This document shows, in pieces, positions 1-5,592 of a DNA stretch of 5,592 nucleotides (positions within the stretch are counted from its first letter, which is position 1; each line of letters begins with the position of its first letter). The notes under the pieces are model-generated. The model ran no database searches. It was not told where the DNA came from and saw only the letters and a program-made list of their open reading frames with translations. The stretch covers positions 1-5,592 of the forward strand of contig CABUSE010000096.1 of NCBI GenBank assembly GCA_902494135.1, given 5' to 3'. Source of the DNA: an uncultured Collinsella sp. Its GTDB lineage: Bacteria > Actinomycetota > Coriobacteriia > Coriobacteriales > Coriobacteriaceae. The translations under genes and the position numbers were made by a program.

Positions 1-38
1 TTGCCACGGGAATCCGGACGACGCTCCATCGTTGTCAC
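1..38 (-). CDS. Start of a truncated gene, product unknown (5' end only)
   Basis: Reading leftward from a GTG at 36-38, the frame is open to the window edge and encodes VTTMERRPDSRG. A perfect AAGGAG lies 8 bases upstream (47-52). An in-frame ATG at 27-29 is a possible alternative start, but it lies 17 bases from the AAGGAG, so GTG is preferred. Only about 12 residues are visible, rich in charged residues, and no family can be recognised. The gene is co-directional with the two-component pair and starts 109 bases after the histidine kinase stop codon, so it may belong to the same transcription unit. The gene call rests on the ribosome binding site and the open frame alone. Confidence 0.5.
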   Translation of the reverse strand, partial: MTTMERRPDSRG

Positions 39-46
39 GTGAGTCA

Positions 47-52
47 CTCCTT
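47..52 (-). promoter_or_regulatory. Ribosome binding site of the left-edge gene
   Basis: AAGGAG on the minus strand sits 8 bases before the GTG at 36-38. It is among the best Shine-Dalgarno matches in the window and is the main evidence that a gene begins here. Its position favours GTG over the ATG nine bases further in. Confidence 0.55.
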
Positions 53-69
53 ACCTAAATACGACAGAA

Positions 70-89
70 ATGCGGGTTCTTTCCCGCAT
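70..89 (-). terminator. Perfect 7-bp hairpin, possible terminator after the histidine kinase
   Basis: ATGCGGG (70-76) and CCCGCAT (83-89) form a perfect 7-bp stem around a 6-base loop. It lies about 60 bases past the kinase stop codon. On the minus strand the stem is followed by TTTCTGTCG, only a weak U-tract, so termination is probably partial if it occurs. Because the next gene starts about 30 bases further on, the hairpin could instead be a leader or attenuating structure for that gene. On the plus strand it is followed by GTTTTC, but no plus-strand gene needs terminating here. Confidence 0.4.
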
Positions 90-147
90 GTTTTCGCAAA
101 CTCGGAGCGGCAGGGACGCGGCCCCTCCTTCACCGAATAGCGAAAAG

Positions 148-1713
148 CTAGTGCTCCATTGTAGTAGATGCCGCGTCTGCCGTGTGCTCGCGGGGCAGAT
201 GAATTGTAAAAGTCGTACCCTTTCCAAGCTCCGACTCCACGGATATGTAGCCATGGTGACGCTCGACGATCTGCTTGGTCACGGCGAGGCCAACGCCCAG
301 GCCGCCAGCTTCGCGGGCGCGGCTGGCATCGGCGCGCCAAAACCGCCCGAAGATGCGCGACAAATCGCCCTTGGCAATACCGATGCCGGTATCAGAAACG
401 GCAATGCTGACGTGCTTGCGGTCACTGAGCACCGACACCACGACCCAACCGCCCTCGGGGGTGTAGCGCATGGCGTTGCTCATGAGGTTGATAACACATT
501 GCGTGATCATGTCGGGATCGGCCTCGACGACATCGTCGTGACCCTGGGTCTCGTCCGCAAAACGCAGGCGCAGATCGCGGTCGACAAACAGGCGCTCCTG
601 GGCATTAACGATGGAACGCACGAAAGGAACCATGTCCACCGGCTCAAGGTTGAGCGGAGCCGTGCTGTTTTCCATGCGCGACAGGTCGAGCATCTGCTGC
701 ACCAGACGAGCCAGGCGACGCGTCTCGGAAGCAACGGTTTCCAAATGCTCATCGTCGGTGGGATACACGCCATCCTGCATGGCCTCGACCGTTGCGAGCA
801 TGGCCATAAGCGGCGTGCGAAGCTCGTGTGCAACGTCTGAGGTCAGGCGCTTCTCGTGTTTCATATCCTTCTCGAGCGAAGTGGCCATCTCATCGAAGGT
901 CTCACCCAGCTGATCGATCTCGTCATCACCGCGCAGTCCCGTGCGAGCCGACAGGTCGCCGTCACGGATTTGCTTTGCGGTACTGGTGATGCGATGAATC
1001 GGCTTGGTGAGCATGCGCGACACGAGCGATCCGATAACGACCGAAATGCAGATTGCAACAACCGCGGCGAGGGCCATGGCGTTAAAGGTCTTCTCCCTAA
1101 ACGCAGAGTCCGCCTTGGTGAGCAGAGCGTCGGAGCCGATGGCCCACAGCTTTACCTGTCCGACATGCTCGCCGGAAGACGTTACAATCTCGACGTTAGC
1201 AACGCTATCGGAGTCGGTTGGAGCAGACGAGACCGGGCTATGCGATGCCCTCTTGCCGCTCGTGTCGTCGGTCGTAGCCTGGTTTTCGCGTACATCGGCG
1301 GTGGCGCTTGCCGAGGGCCAGGAATCGTCATAAACGATCACGCCCTTTTTATTGACGACCTGCATACCCAGATCGTCGGAAACCAAACTCGACGTTGCGA
1401 CCGTGCGCAGTTCTCCCGCGGTCCAAGAGCCGTTTTCCTCATATGAGGTTGCCAACTTCTCGGCAGCGGAATTTGCGATTTCGACGATATTGGAGCGTGT
1501 GTAATCCGAAAAGACCGTGCCCCACACAACAGAGACAACGCCCACCAGCACCAATACCGTCATGAGCGATGTCAGAGCAAAAGCAAGTGCCATGCGCGAG
1601 GGATAGCTCATCGTTGGCCGTGAATCGGAACGAGGCGTGTTCCAACTAGCCTTGGAACCCGCCTCGCTCTCCTGCTTGTGCTTTTGTCCGATTTCAAAGC
1701 GCGCAGGTGTCAT
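148..1713 (-). CDS. Membrane sensor histidine kinase (HAMP, HisKA, HATPase_c)
   Basis: This 521-residue protein senses an unknown external signal and phosphorylates the response regulator encoded just upstream. In order: a polar N-terminal tail (1-40), membrane segment 1 (about 41-67), an extracytoplasmic sensor region (about 68-210), membrane segment 2 (about 211-231), a HAMP linker (about 232-285), a dimerisation/phosphoacceptor domain with H-box SDVAHELRTPL (His296), and an ATP-binding domain. The ATP-binding domain shows the N-box (Asn409 and Asn413 in NLMSNAMRYT), DTGIGI (441-446), the F-box IFGRFWRAD (454-462) and GGLGVGLAV (470-478). All catalytic motifs are intact. The ATG at 1711-1713 is chosen because AGGGA lies 8 bases upstream, overlapping the regulator stop codon. 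Met35 (1609-1611) is a weaker alternative that would remove the tail. The sensor region holds a Ser/Thr/Asp-rich stretch at about 131-170 that looks disordered. The class is certain; the signal and target genes cannot be read from sequence. Confidence 0.95.
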   Translation of the reverse strand: MTPARFEIGQKHKQESEAGSKASWNTPRSDSRPTMSYPSRMALAFALTSLMTVLVLVGVVSVVWGTVFSDYTRSNIVEIANSAAEKLATSYEENGSWTAGELRTVATSSLVSDDLGMQVVNKKGVIVYDDSWPSASATADVRENQATTDDTSGKRASHSPVSSAPTDSDSVANVEIVTSSGEHVGQVKLWAIGSDALLTKADSAFREKTFNAMALAAVVAICISVVIGSLVSRMLTKPIHRITSTAKQIRDGDLSARTGLRGDDEIDQLGETFDEMATSLEKDMKHEKRLTSDVAHELRTPLMAMLATVEAMQDGVYPTDDEHLETVASETRRLARLVQQMLDLSRMENSTAPLNLEPVDMVPFVRSIVNAQERLFVDRDLRLRFADETQGHDDVVEADPDMITQCVINLMSNAMRYTPEGGWVVVSVLSDRKHVSIAVSDTGIGIAKGDLSRIFGRFWRADASRAREAGGLGVGLAVTKQIVERHHGYISVESELGKGTTFTIHLPREHTADAASTTMEH

Positions 1714-1721
1714 ATGTGATT

Positions 1722-1726
1722 TCCCT
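1722..1726 (-). promoter_or_regulatory. Ribosome binding site of the histidine kinase, overlapping the regulator stop
   Basis: AGGGA on the minus strand lies 8 bases before the kinase ATG and shares bases with the TAG stop codon (1725-1727) of the response regulator. This layout suggests that ribosomes finishing the regulator help initiate the kinase. It also supports the long N-terminal start of the kinase. Confidence 0.6.
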
Positions 1727-2447
1727 ATTTCTCGTCCGACTTATCGGTCTTGGCCGGAGCCTCGAAGCGATAGCCGACACCATGGACGGTGTAGAGCCAC
1801 TTGGGCTTCTTGGGATCATCGCCCAGCTTGGCGCGAAGATTCTTCACGTGGCTATCGATGGTGCGCTCATAGCCCTCAAAGTCATACCCGAGCACTTTCT
1901 CGACCAGCTCCATGCGGTTATACACACGGCCGGGATGGCGGGCAAGCGTGGTGAGCAGCTTGAACTCGGAAGCCGTCAGATCGACTTCCTTGCCCTCGAC
2001 GAAGATCTTGTGGCCCGAGATATCGATGACCAGATCGCCGAAGTCGAGCACCTCGACGGCGGGCTCGTCGGCCTGATGGGCACGGCGGAACAGAGCACGA
2101 ACGCGGGCGACGAGCTCGCGCGGCGAGAACGGCTTAATCAGATAGTCATCGGCGCCGAGCTCAAGACCGATAATACGGTCCTCGATCTCGCCCTTAGCCG
2201 TCAGCATGATGATGGGGACATCCGAGGTATCGCGAATGGTGCGGCAAACGCGCTCGCCGGGAATCTTGGGGAGCATAAGGTCGAGCACGACCAGGTCGAA
2301 CTGATGCTTCTCGAACTCCTCGATCGCGGACTGACCGTCGCCGACGCCCACAACCCAGTAGCCTTCGCGCTCGAGATAGGCAGCGACGGCGTCACGGATT
2401 GCCTTCTCATCCTCGACCAGCAGAATCTTTTTTGCATCTGAAGCCAT
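1725..2447 (-). CDS. OmpR/PhoB-family response regulator (receiver plus winged helix)
   Basis: This 240-residue DNA-binding regulator is the partner of the kinase that starts 11 bases downstream. The receiver domain (about 7-120) has the acidic pair Glu12/Asp13 in LLVEDE, phospho-acceptor Asp56 in LVVLDLMLP, Thr83 in MLTA and Lys105 in LIKPF, so every residue needed for phosphorylation is present. After a short linker, the winged-helix domain (about 131-229) carries the recognition-helix region RTIDSHVKNLRAKLG and the closing YTVHGVGYRF motif of the OmpR/PhoB family. The C-terminal tail is charged. The ATG at 2445-2447 is chosen because AGGGGGG lies 7 bases upstream. A TTG at 2466-2468 would add seven residues, but they would be encoded across this ribosome binding site. 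The protein resembles general PhoB/WalR/MtrA-type regulators; no finer assignment is possible. Confidence 0.95.
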   Translation of the reverse strand: MASDAKKILLVEDEKAIRDAVAAYLEREGYWVVGVGDGQSAIEEFEKHQFDLVVLDLMLPKIPGERVCRTIRDTSDVPIIMLTAKGEIEDRIIGLELGADDYLIKPFSPRELVARVRALFRRAHQADEPAVEVLDFGDLVIDISGHKIFVEGKEVDLTASEFKLLTTLARHPGRVYNRMELVEKVLGYDFEGYERTIDSHVKNLRAKLGDDPKKPKWLYTVHGVGYRFEAPAKTDKSDEK

Positions 2448-2454
2448 AACACGG

Positions 2455-2461
2455 CCCCCCT
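2455..2461 (-). promoter_or_regulatory. Ribosome binding site of the response regulator
   Basis: AGGGGGG on the minus strand lies 7 bases before the ATG at 2445-2447. It decides in favour of that ATG over the in-frame TTG at 2466-2468, which lies upstream of it. Confidence 0.6.
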
Positions 2462-2502
2462 GTCTCAATTAGCTAAGAACAAGCCCATTTTAACGCACCT
2501 GA

Positions 2503-2541
2503 GCCCGCCGGATGCCGCTATGACGCGGCAGCTCGGCGGGC
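2503..2541 (-). other. Large two-part intergenic hairpin upstream of the response regulator
   Basis: GCCCGCCG (2503-2510) pairs with CGGCGGGC (2534-2541). Inside it, TGCCGC (2513-2518) pairs with GCGGCA (2525-2530) around a 6-base loop, and a small asymmetric internal loop (GA against GCT) separates the stems. The result is 14 strong base pairs in 39 bases. It sits between the lipoprotein stop codon and the regulator start. Neither strand has a T-run right after the stem; on the minus strand, nine bases separate it from TTAAAAT. It may end the lipoprotein transcript without a classic U-tract, protect its 3' end, be a dispersed palindromic repeat, or act in the regulator leader. The structure is clear; its role is not. 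Confidence 0.6.
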
Positions 2542-2600
2542 GGTACTCACAATTACAACGCGTTTATTCCCCTGTTGGCGCCTTTTTAACCCCTCTAAGC

Positions 2601-3812
2601 TTAAAGAGAGAATAGGCGTGCAGTGACCGTCTCTGGTATACCCTGGCTGTTGCGCACCGTGGCGTACGTAAGGAATGAGTCCGACTTTCCCGCCGTAGCT
2701 GGATAATCGCCATACTCCAAAGCGCGGTCGGGCGACAGCAGCGAGCCATAGGTCTTGGCAGAGGTGTCGATCAGGAAATGCGACGCCTGTACCTTAACAA
2801 GGTATTTATTCTTCTTGCCAGCCGCACATGCAAGCGGCTCGCGGGACAGGAAGAGATACGGCCCTCCCTCATTACCGATATACGTGCCCATGTTGCCCAG
2901 GCTGCCCACGCCACTATAGGTCGCCTCGATAGAAAACACGAAGGTATCGCCCATATATACGGCCTCGAAAGGCGAGACTGACGAGGGAAGAACTAGCTGG
3001 GCACGTTTGGTGTTGTTGCCGTCGGTCAGATCGATTGCCGTTATGCCGTAGTAGACGCCCTCGTCGTTGCGGACACGCGGCGAGATGGTCAAAATGCCGT
3101 CGCTCGCGCGCGGGGCCGATGCAAAGCGGCCCGTCGATTTCCAAATTACCTCGGCCTTGGATTCATCAAGCGAGCGACGATAGCAAAACGAATCACTACT
3201 CGTTTTATTGCCGCCTGCCGAAGGCATTTTATACCAGATGACTGATGACCCGAACGCCGTGAACAGGGGCGGATCATAGTCCTTGCCACCTCGATCGAGC
3301 TCAACCACGTCGCCAGAGAGCGAAGCGCCCGACAGATTTTGAGCGTAGAGCTTCCACGATGAATTGGCAAAGTTCATCTCAACCCACGCGAATACGCCGT
3401 CGCCGGCACGGACATCGTAGAATGCGTATCCCGTGCCCTCGATAGGATCCTCGATTAATGTGGTAAGCGAGCCATCGCCCAGGTTGAGCACGCCGAGTGT
3501 GTTGGCGTGCAGTGCCGATGCGGGCGCCATCATCGCCGCGGCGTAATCGCCGTCGCAGTAGTACAGCAGCGTACCCAGAGGCAGCGTCCACGATGACGCC
3601 GGCTCAAGATCGATGTCGACAGCCTCATACTCATCCGTAATCGAGATGATTTTGGAATCGTCCTTGATAACCTGCGGCTCGCCGGCGACATCATCGCTGG
3701 TACCCGTTTTTTTCGAGCATCCGGCAAGCACCGTGGCAGCGCCCGCGGCAGCCCCACCGAGTACAAAGCCGCGACGCGATATTCCGTTCTTGATGTGATC
3801 GGCGATACCCAT
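2601..3812 (-). CDS. Tat-exported lipoprotein of unknown function, possible beta-propeller
   Basis: This 403-residue protein starts with a twin-arginine signal: SRRGFV (12-17), a small-residue hydrophobic stretch, and lipobox LAGC with Cys32 as the lipid-anchored first mature residue. It should therefore be folded in the cytoplasm, exported by Tat and tethered to the outer face of the membrane. A polar linker follows (33-55). The rest shows short hydrophobic/aromatic strands after Gly/Asp turns at roughly 50-residue steps: GVFAWVEM (139-146), SVIWYKMP (190-197), DGILTIS (238-244), DTFVFSIEAT (289-298) and SFLTYATV (379-386). Such a rhythm suits beta-propeller blades. I do not recognise a named family, and no catalytic motif is evident. 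The ATG at 3810-3812 overlaps the upstream TSCPD gene stop by one base (TAATG). The local Shine-Dalgarno match is weak, so translation is probably coupled. The signal is confident; the fold is an inference. Confidence 0.9.
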   Translation of the reverse strand: MGIADHIKNGISRRGFVLGGAAAGAATVLAGCSKKTGTSDDVAGEPQVIKDDSKIISITDEYEAVDIDLEPASSWTLPLGTLLYYCDGDYAAAMMAPASALHANTLGVLNLGDGSLTTLIEDPIEGTGYAFYDVRAGDGVFAWVEMNFANSSWKLYAQNLSGASLSGDVVELDRGGKDYDPPLFTAFGSSVIWYKMPSAGGNKTSSDSFCYRRSLDESKAEVIWKSTGRFASAPRASDGILTISPRVRNDEGVYYGITAIDLTDGNNTKRAQLVLPSSVSPFEAVYMGDTFVFSIEATYSGVGSLGNMGTYIGNEGGPYLFLSREPLACAAGKKNKYLVKVQASHFLIDTSAKTYGSLLSPDRALEYGDYPATAGKSDSFLTYATVRNSQGIPETVTARLFSL

Positions 3813-4075
3813 TAGGCGATCTCGGCGCGAGCGGCCTCGATAGCGCGCGTAAGCTGGTCGGCGCAGGAGGTCTTTTTCATACCGCAGGTATTACCGGCGA
3901 GAACCTCGATTACGCGATCGGCGGGAGCGCCCTCGACCAGCTTGGAGATAGCCTTGAGATTGCCGTCGCAGCCGCCGGTAAACTCAACGCCCACCACCTT
4001 GTTGCCGTCATCGGAAAGGTCAAGGTGAATATTGCGAGCACACACGCCCTGAGGCTTGTAATCAAACGAAATCAT
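3812..4075 (-). CDS. TSCPD-domain protein (TIGR03905-like), four cysteines
   Basis: This 87-residue cytoplasmic protein matches, by recalled motifs, the small TSCPD family related to a C-terminal segment found in some ribonucleotide reductases. Visible hallmarks are GVCAR near the start (Cys12), GGCDGNLKAISKLVEG (34-49, Cys36), GNTCG (61-65, Cys64) and TSCADQL (69-75, Cys71). The name-giving TSCPD motif reads TSCAD here, with Ala72 in place of Pro. The spaced cysteines suggest metal binding or redox chemistry, but the family has no established function that I can cite. The length fits a stand-alone family member. The ATG at 4073-4075 is supported by AGAGGGG (4081-4087) five bases upstream. 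It is the first gene of a pair coupled to the Tat lipoprotein, with a possible promoter at 4110-4136. Confidence is high for the family and low for any role. Confidence 0.9.
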   Translation of the reverse strand: MISFDYKPQGVCARNIHLDLSDDGNKVVGVEFTGGCDGNLKAISKLVEGAPADRVIEVLAGNTCGMKKTSCADQLTRAIEAARAEIA

Positions 4076-4080
4076 GCGAT

Positions 4081-4087
4081 CCCCTCT
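4081..4087 (-). promoter_or_regulatory. Ribosome binding site of the TSCPD gene
   Basis: AGAGGGG on the minus strand lies five bases before the ATG at 4073-4075 and supports that start. Confidence 0.55.
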
Positions 4088-4109
4088 CAGAATGTTATTC
4101 GAGACGACT

Positions 4110-4136
4110 ATTATCCCCGTCTTTCCCTAAATGCAA
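4110..4136 (-). promoter_or_regulatory. Possible promoter of the TSCPD-lipoprotein pair
   Basis: On the minus strand, GATAAT (4110-4115) matches the -10 consensus TATAAT at five of six positions. TTGCAT (4131-4136) shares only TTG with the -35 consensus and leaves a short 15-base spacer. Using TAATAG as the -10 would give 17 bases but a poorer -10 match. The implied start of transcription is about 28-30 bases before the ATG, a normal leader length. The site lies just past the hairpin following purB, which fits a separate transcription unit. Confidence 0.35.
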
Positions 4137-4139
4137 CGA

Positions 4140-4177
4140 GGCGCTTTGCCGGCAACACACATTACCAGCAAAGCGCC
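4140..4177 (-). terminator. Perfect 10-bp-stem hairpin after purB, probable terminator
   Basis: GGCGCTTTGC (4140-4149) and GCAAAGCGCC (4168-4177) pair perfectly around an 18-base interval. Two more G-C pairs can form past one mismatch. It begins 26 bases beyond the purB stop codon, where a terminator would be expected. On the minus strand the sequence after the stem is TCGTTGCATTT rather than a solid T-run, so it may be a weak or factor-dependent terminator or a 3'-end stabiliser. The plus strand also lacks a T-run after the stem. Confidence 0.5.
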
Positions 4178-4203
4178 CTAAAAAGCTAACGTTATGCCCG
4201 AAC

Positions 4204-5550
4204 CTACTCGAAGCTCAGCTGCTCCAGACGATCAAAGACCGTGTCGATACGGGTGAGGAAGTCCCACGGATCAAAGATCTCGTCGAGCTTCTCCTGACTG
4301 ACGGTGCAGCGCGGGTCGGCCTCGAGACGCTCCTTAAAGGTGGGGCCGGAGACACAATCCTGTACCTCGTGCCAGGTTGCCATAGCGTTCTCCTGCACAA
4401 TGGCGTACGCGTCCTCGCGGGTGATGCCCGTGTCGACGAGGGCGAGCAGTACCTTGGAAGAGAAGATGAGGCCGCGGGTCTTATTGAGGTTGGCCATCAT
4501 GCGGGCGGGATACAGCTGCAGGCCGTCGATAACGCGGATGAGGCACTGGAACATGTGGTCGAGGGCGATGAAGCTATCGGCCTGGGCGACGCGCTCGGCA
4601 GAGGAGTGCGAAATGTCACGCTCGTGCCACAGGGCGACGTTATCGAAGGCAACCTGGGCGTTGGACTTCACGACGCGCGACAGACCGCAGACTTTCTCCA
4701 TGGTGATGGGGTTGCGCTTGTGCGGCATGGCTGAGCTGCCCTTTTGACCCTTACGGAACGGCTCCTCGGCCTCGAGCGTATCGGTCTTCTGTAGATTGCG
4801 AACCTCGGTAGCGATGCGCTCACAGGTGGCCGCTGTAGTGGCAAGCACGCCGGCAAGGTAGGCATGGTGATCGCGGCTGATGACCTGCGTGGACAGGGGA
4901 TCGTGGACCAGGCCCAGGTGCTCGCAGACGTACTCCTCGACGAACGGCTCGATGGAGCTGTACGTGCCGACAGCGCCCGAGATAGCACCGAAGGCAACAT
5001 TCTTGCGGGCGTCCTCAAGACGATCCAGATCGCGCTTGAGCTCCCAGGCCCAAGAGCCAAACTTCATGCCGAAGGTCATCGGCTCGGCATGGATGCCATG
5101 AGTACGGCCGGCGCAGAGCGTGTTGCGCTCCTCAAAGGCGCGACGCTTGCAGATCTCGCCGAGTTTTTTGACGTCCTCGATGATCAGGTCGCAGGCCTGG
5201 GTGAGCTGGTAGCACAGGGCCGTGTCGCCCAGATCGGAGCTGGTCATGCCATAGTGAACCCAGCGGCTGGGCTTGGGGTCGCCCTCGGGAACATCGGCAT
5301 CGATGTACTCCTTCATGTTGGTCAGGAAGGCAATGACGTCGTGGCGCGTGACTTCCTCGATCTCATCGACCTTCGCCTTCTCAAAGTTGGCATGGTCGCG
5401 GATCCACTGGGCCTCGTCTTTGGAAATACCGATCTTGCCGAGCTCCGCCTGGGCCTCGCAGGCCAAGACCTCGATCTCCTGCCAAATGGCGTACTTGTTC
5501 TCGAGGGAGAAGATGTGTCCCATCTCCGGGCGGGTATAGCGATCGATCAT
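4204..5550 (-). CDS. purB: Adenylosuccinate lyase
   Basis: This 448-residue cytoplasmic enzyme of the fumarase/aspartase superfamily cleaves SAICAR to AICAR plus fumarate in IMP synthesis and adenylosuccinate to AMP plus fumarate in AMP synthesis. The N-terminus IDRYTRPEMG is typical of bacterial PurB. Conserved region 1 is TSSDLGDTA (103-111); region 2 is GRTHGIHAEP (148-157), with His151 as the expected general acid; region 3 is the lyase signature GSSAMPHKRNP (271-281), whose serines 272/273 include the expected catalytic base on the mobile loop. Also present are RDISHSSAER (311-320) and an intact C-terminal helical domain. The length is normal, and no active-site residue appears to be lost. 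Superfamily members work as homotetramers with shared active sites. The ATG at 5548-5550 is chosen because AAGGAG lies five bases upstream. The frame stays open to the right edge via a TTG, but that extension would read through the ribosome binding site. Confidence 0.97.
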   Translation of the reverse strand: MIDRYTRPEMGHIFSLENKYAIWQEIEVLACEAQAELGKIGISKDEAQWIRDHANFEKAKVDEIEEVTRHDVIAFLTNMKEYIDADVPEGDPKPSRWVHYGMTSSDLGDTALCYQLTQACDLIIEDVKKLGEICKRRAFEERNTLCAGRTHGIHAEPMTFGMKFGSWAWELKRDLDRLEDARKNVAFGAISGAVGTYSSIEPFVEEYVCEHLGLVHDPLSTQVISRDHHAYLAGVLATTAATCERIATEVRNLQKTDTLEAEEPFRKGQKGSSAMPHKRNPITMEKVCGLSRVVKSNAQVAFDNVALWHERDISHSSAERVAQADSFIALDHMFQCLIRVIDGLQLYPARMMANLNKTRGLIFSSKVLLALVDTGITREDAYAIVQENAMATWHEVQDCVSGPTFKERLEADPRCTVSQEKLDEIFDPWDFLTRIDTVFDRLEQLSFE

Positions 5551-5555
5551 AGCGG

Positions 5556-5561
5556 CTCCTT
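5556..5561 (-). promoter_or_regulatory. Strong ribosome binding site of purB
   Basis: AAGGAG, inside an A-rich AAAAAGGAG context, lies five bases before the ATG at 5548-5550. It fixes that start and makes the open frame to the right edge (5551-5592) most likely untranslated leader. No promoter can be recognised in the 42 visible upstream bases. Confidence 0.7.
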
Positions 5562-5592
5562 TTTGGTTATTGGCACGTTGGTCGTAACCCAA

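Noticed and set aside
70..840. Long plus-strand open frame (256 codons) opposite the histidine kinase
   Set aside because: It lies antisense to conserved kinase catalytic motifs, has no recognisable domains and no convincing ribosome binding site. Such mirror frames are expected in GC-rich genes.
856..1446. Plus-strand open frame (196 codons) opposite the kinase sensor, HAMP and membrane regions
   Set aside because: Same reasoning: a codon-bias shadow with no family features.
1707..2441. Plus-strand open frame (244 codons) covering nearly all of the response regulator
   Set aside because: The minus-strand protein is an intact OmpR-type regulator with all key residues. The mirror translation has no known motif and no supporting start signal.
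2448..2468. Seven-residue N-terminal extension of the response regulator from a TTG
   Set aside because: It would be encoded across the ribosome binding site of the ATG at 2445-2447 and adds residues not typical of the family.
2469..2500. TTAAAAT and TAGCTAAT as -10 elements for the regulator promoter
   Set aside because: AT-rich -10-like words exist on the minus strand, but no reasonable -35 lies 15-19 bases upstream of either, so no promoter is called.
2577..2587. GGCGCC followed by TTTTT on the plus strand, terminator-like
   Set aside because: The palindrome is only six bases with no room for a loop, and no plus-strand gene ends here.
5551..5592. Fourteen-residue N-terminal extension of PurB to the right edge
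   Set aside because: It reads through a strong AAGGAG, and the ATG start gives the standard PurB N-terminus.
1..5592. Mobile elements, CRISPR arrays, tRNA or rRNA genes
   Set aside because: No transposase, integrase, regularly spaced repeat or recognisable structural RNA was seen; the gaps between genes are all under 160 bases and contain only the hairpins and signals described.

Overview
The window is a chromosomal segment of a fairly GC-rich bacterium, most likely an actinobacterium of the class Coriobacteriia (Collinsella-like). That placement rests on overall protein style, the pairing of a purB of this type with a TSCPD-domain protein, and a Tat-exported lipoprotein. It is an inference, not a database result. 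Every gene lies on the minus strand, so transcription runs from high to low coordinates. There is no sign of a mobile element, CRISPR array, prophage, tRNA or rRNA.

In transcription order, the layout is as follows. (1) purB, adenylosuccinate lyase of purine synthesis (4204-5550), is complete, with a strong ribosome binding site. (2) A 128-base gap holds a perfect 10-bp-stem hairpin and a plausible promoter. (3) A small TSCPD-domain protein with four cysteines (3812-4075) is joined by a one-base TAATG overlap to (4) a Tat-secreted, lipid-anchored protein of unknown function (2601-3812). Its sequence rhythm suggests a beta-propeller. (5) A gap of about 150 bases carries a large two-part hairpin. 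(6) An OmpR/PhoB-type response regulator (1725-2447) is followed after 11 bases by (7) its membrane sensor histidine kinase (148-1713). (8) A gap of about 110 bases with a 7-bp hairpin leads to the apparent first codons of another minus-strand gene (1-38), which runs off the left edge.

The genes fall into at least three functional blocks: purine biosynthesis (purB), a coupled pair of unknown purpose (TSCPD protein plus Tat lipoprotein), and a two-component regulatory system that may extend into the truncated gene at the left edge. Most of the window is ordinary core genome. The least explained parts are the TSCPD/lipoprotein pair, the low-complexity insert in the kinase sensor domain, and the intergenic hairpins, none of which has a good U-tract.
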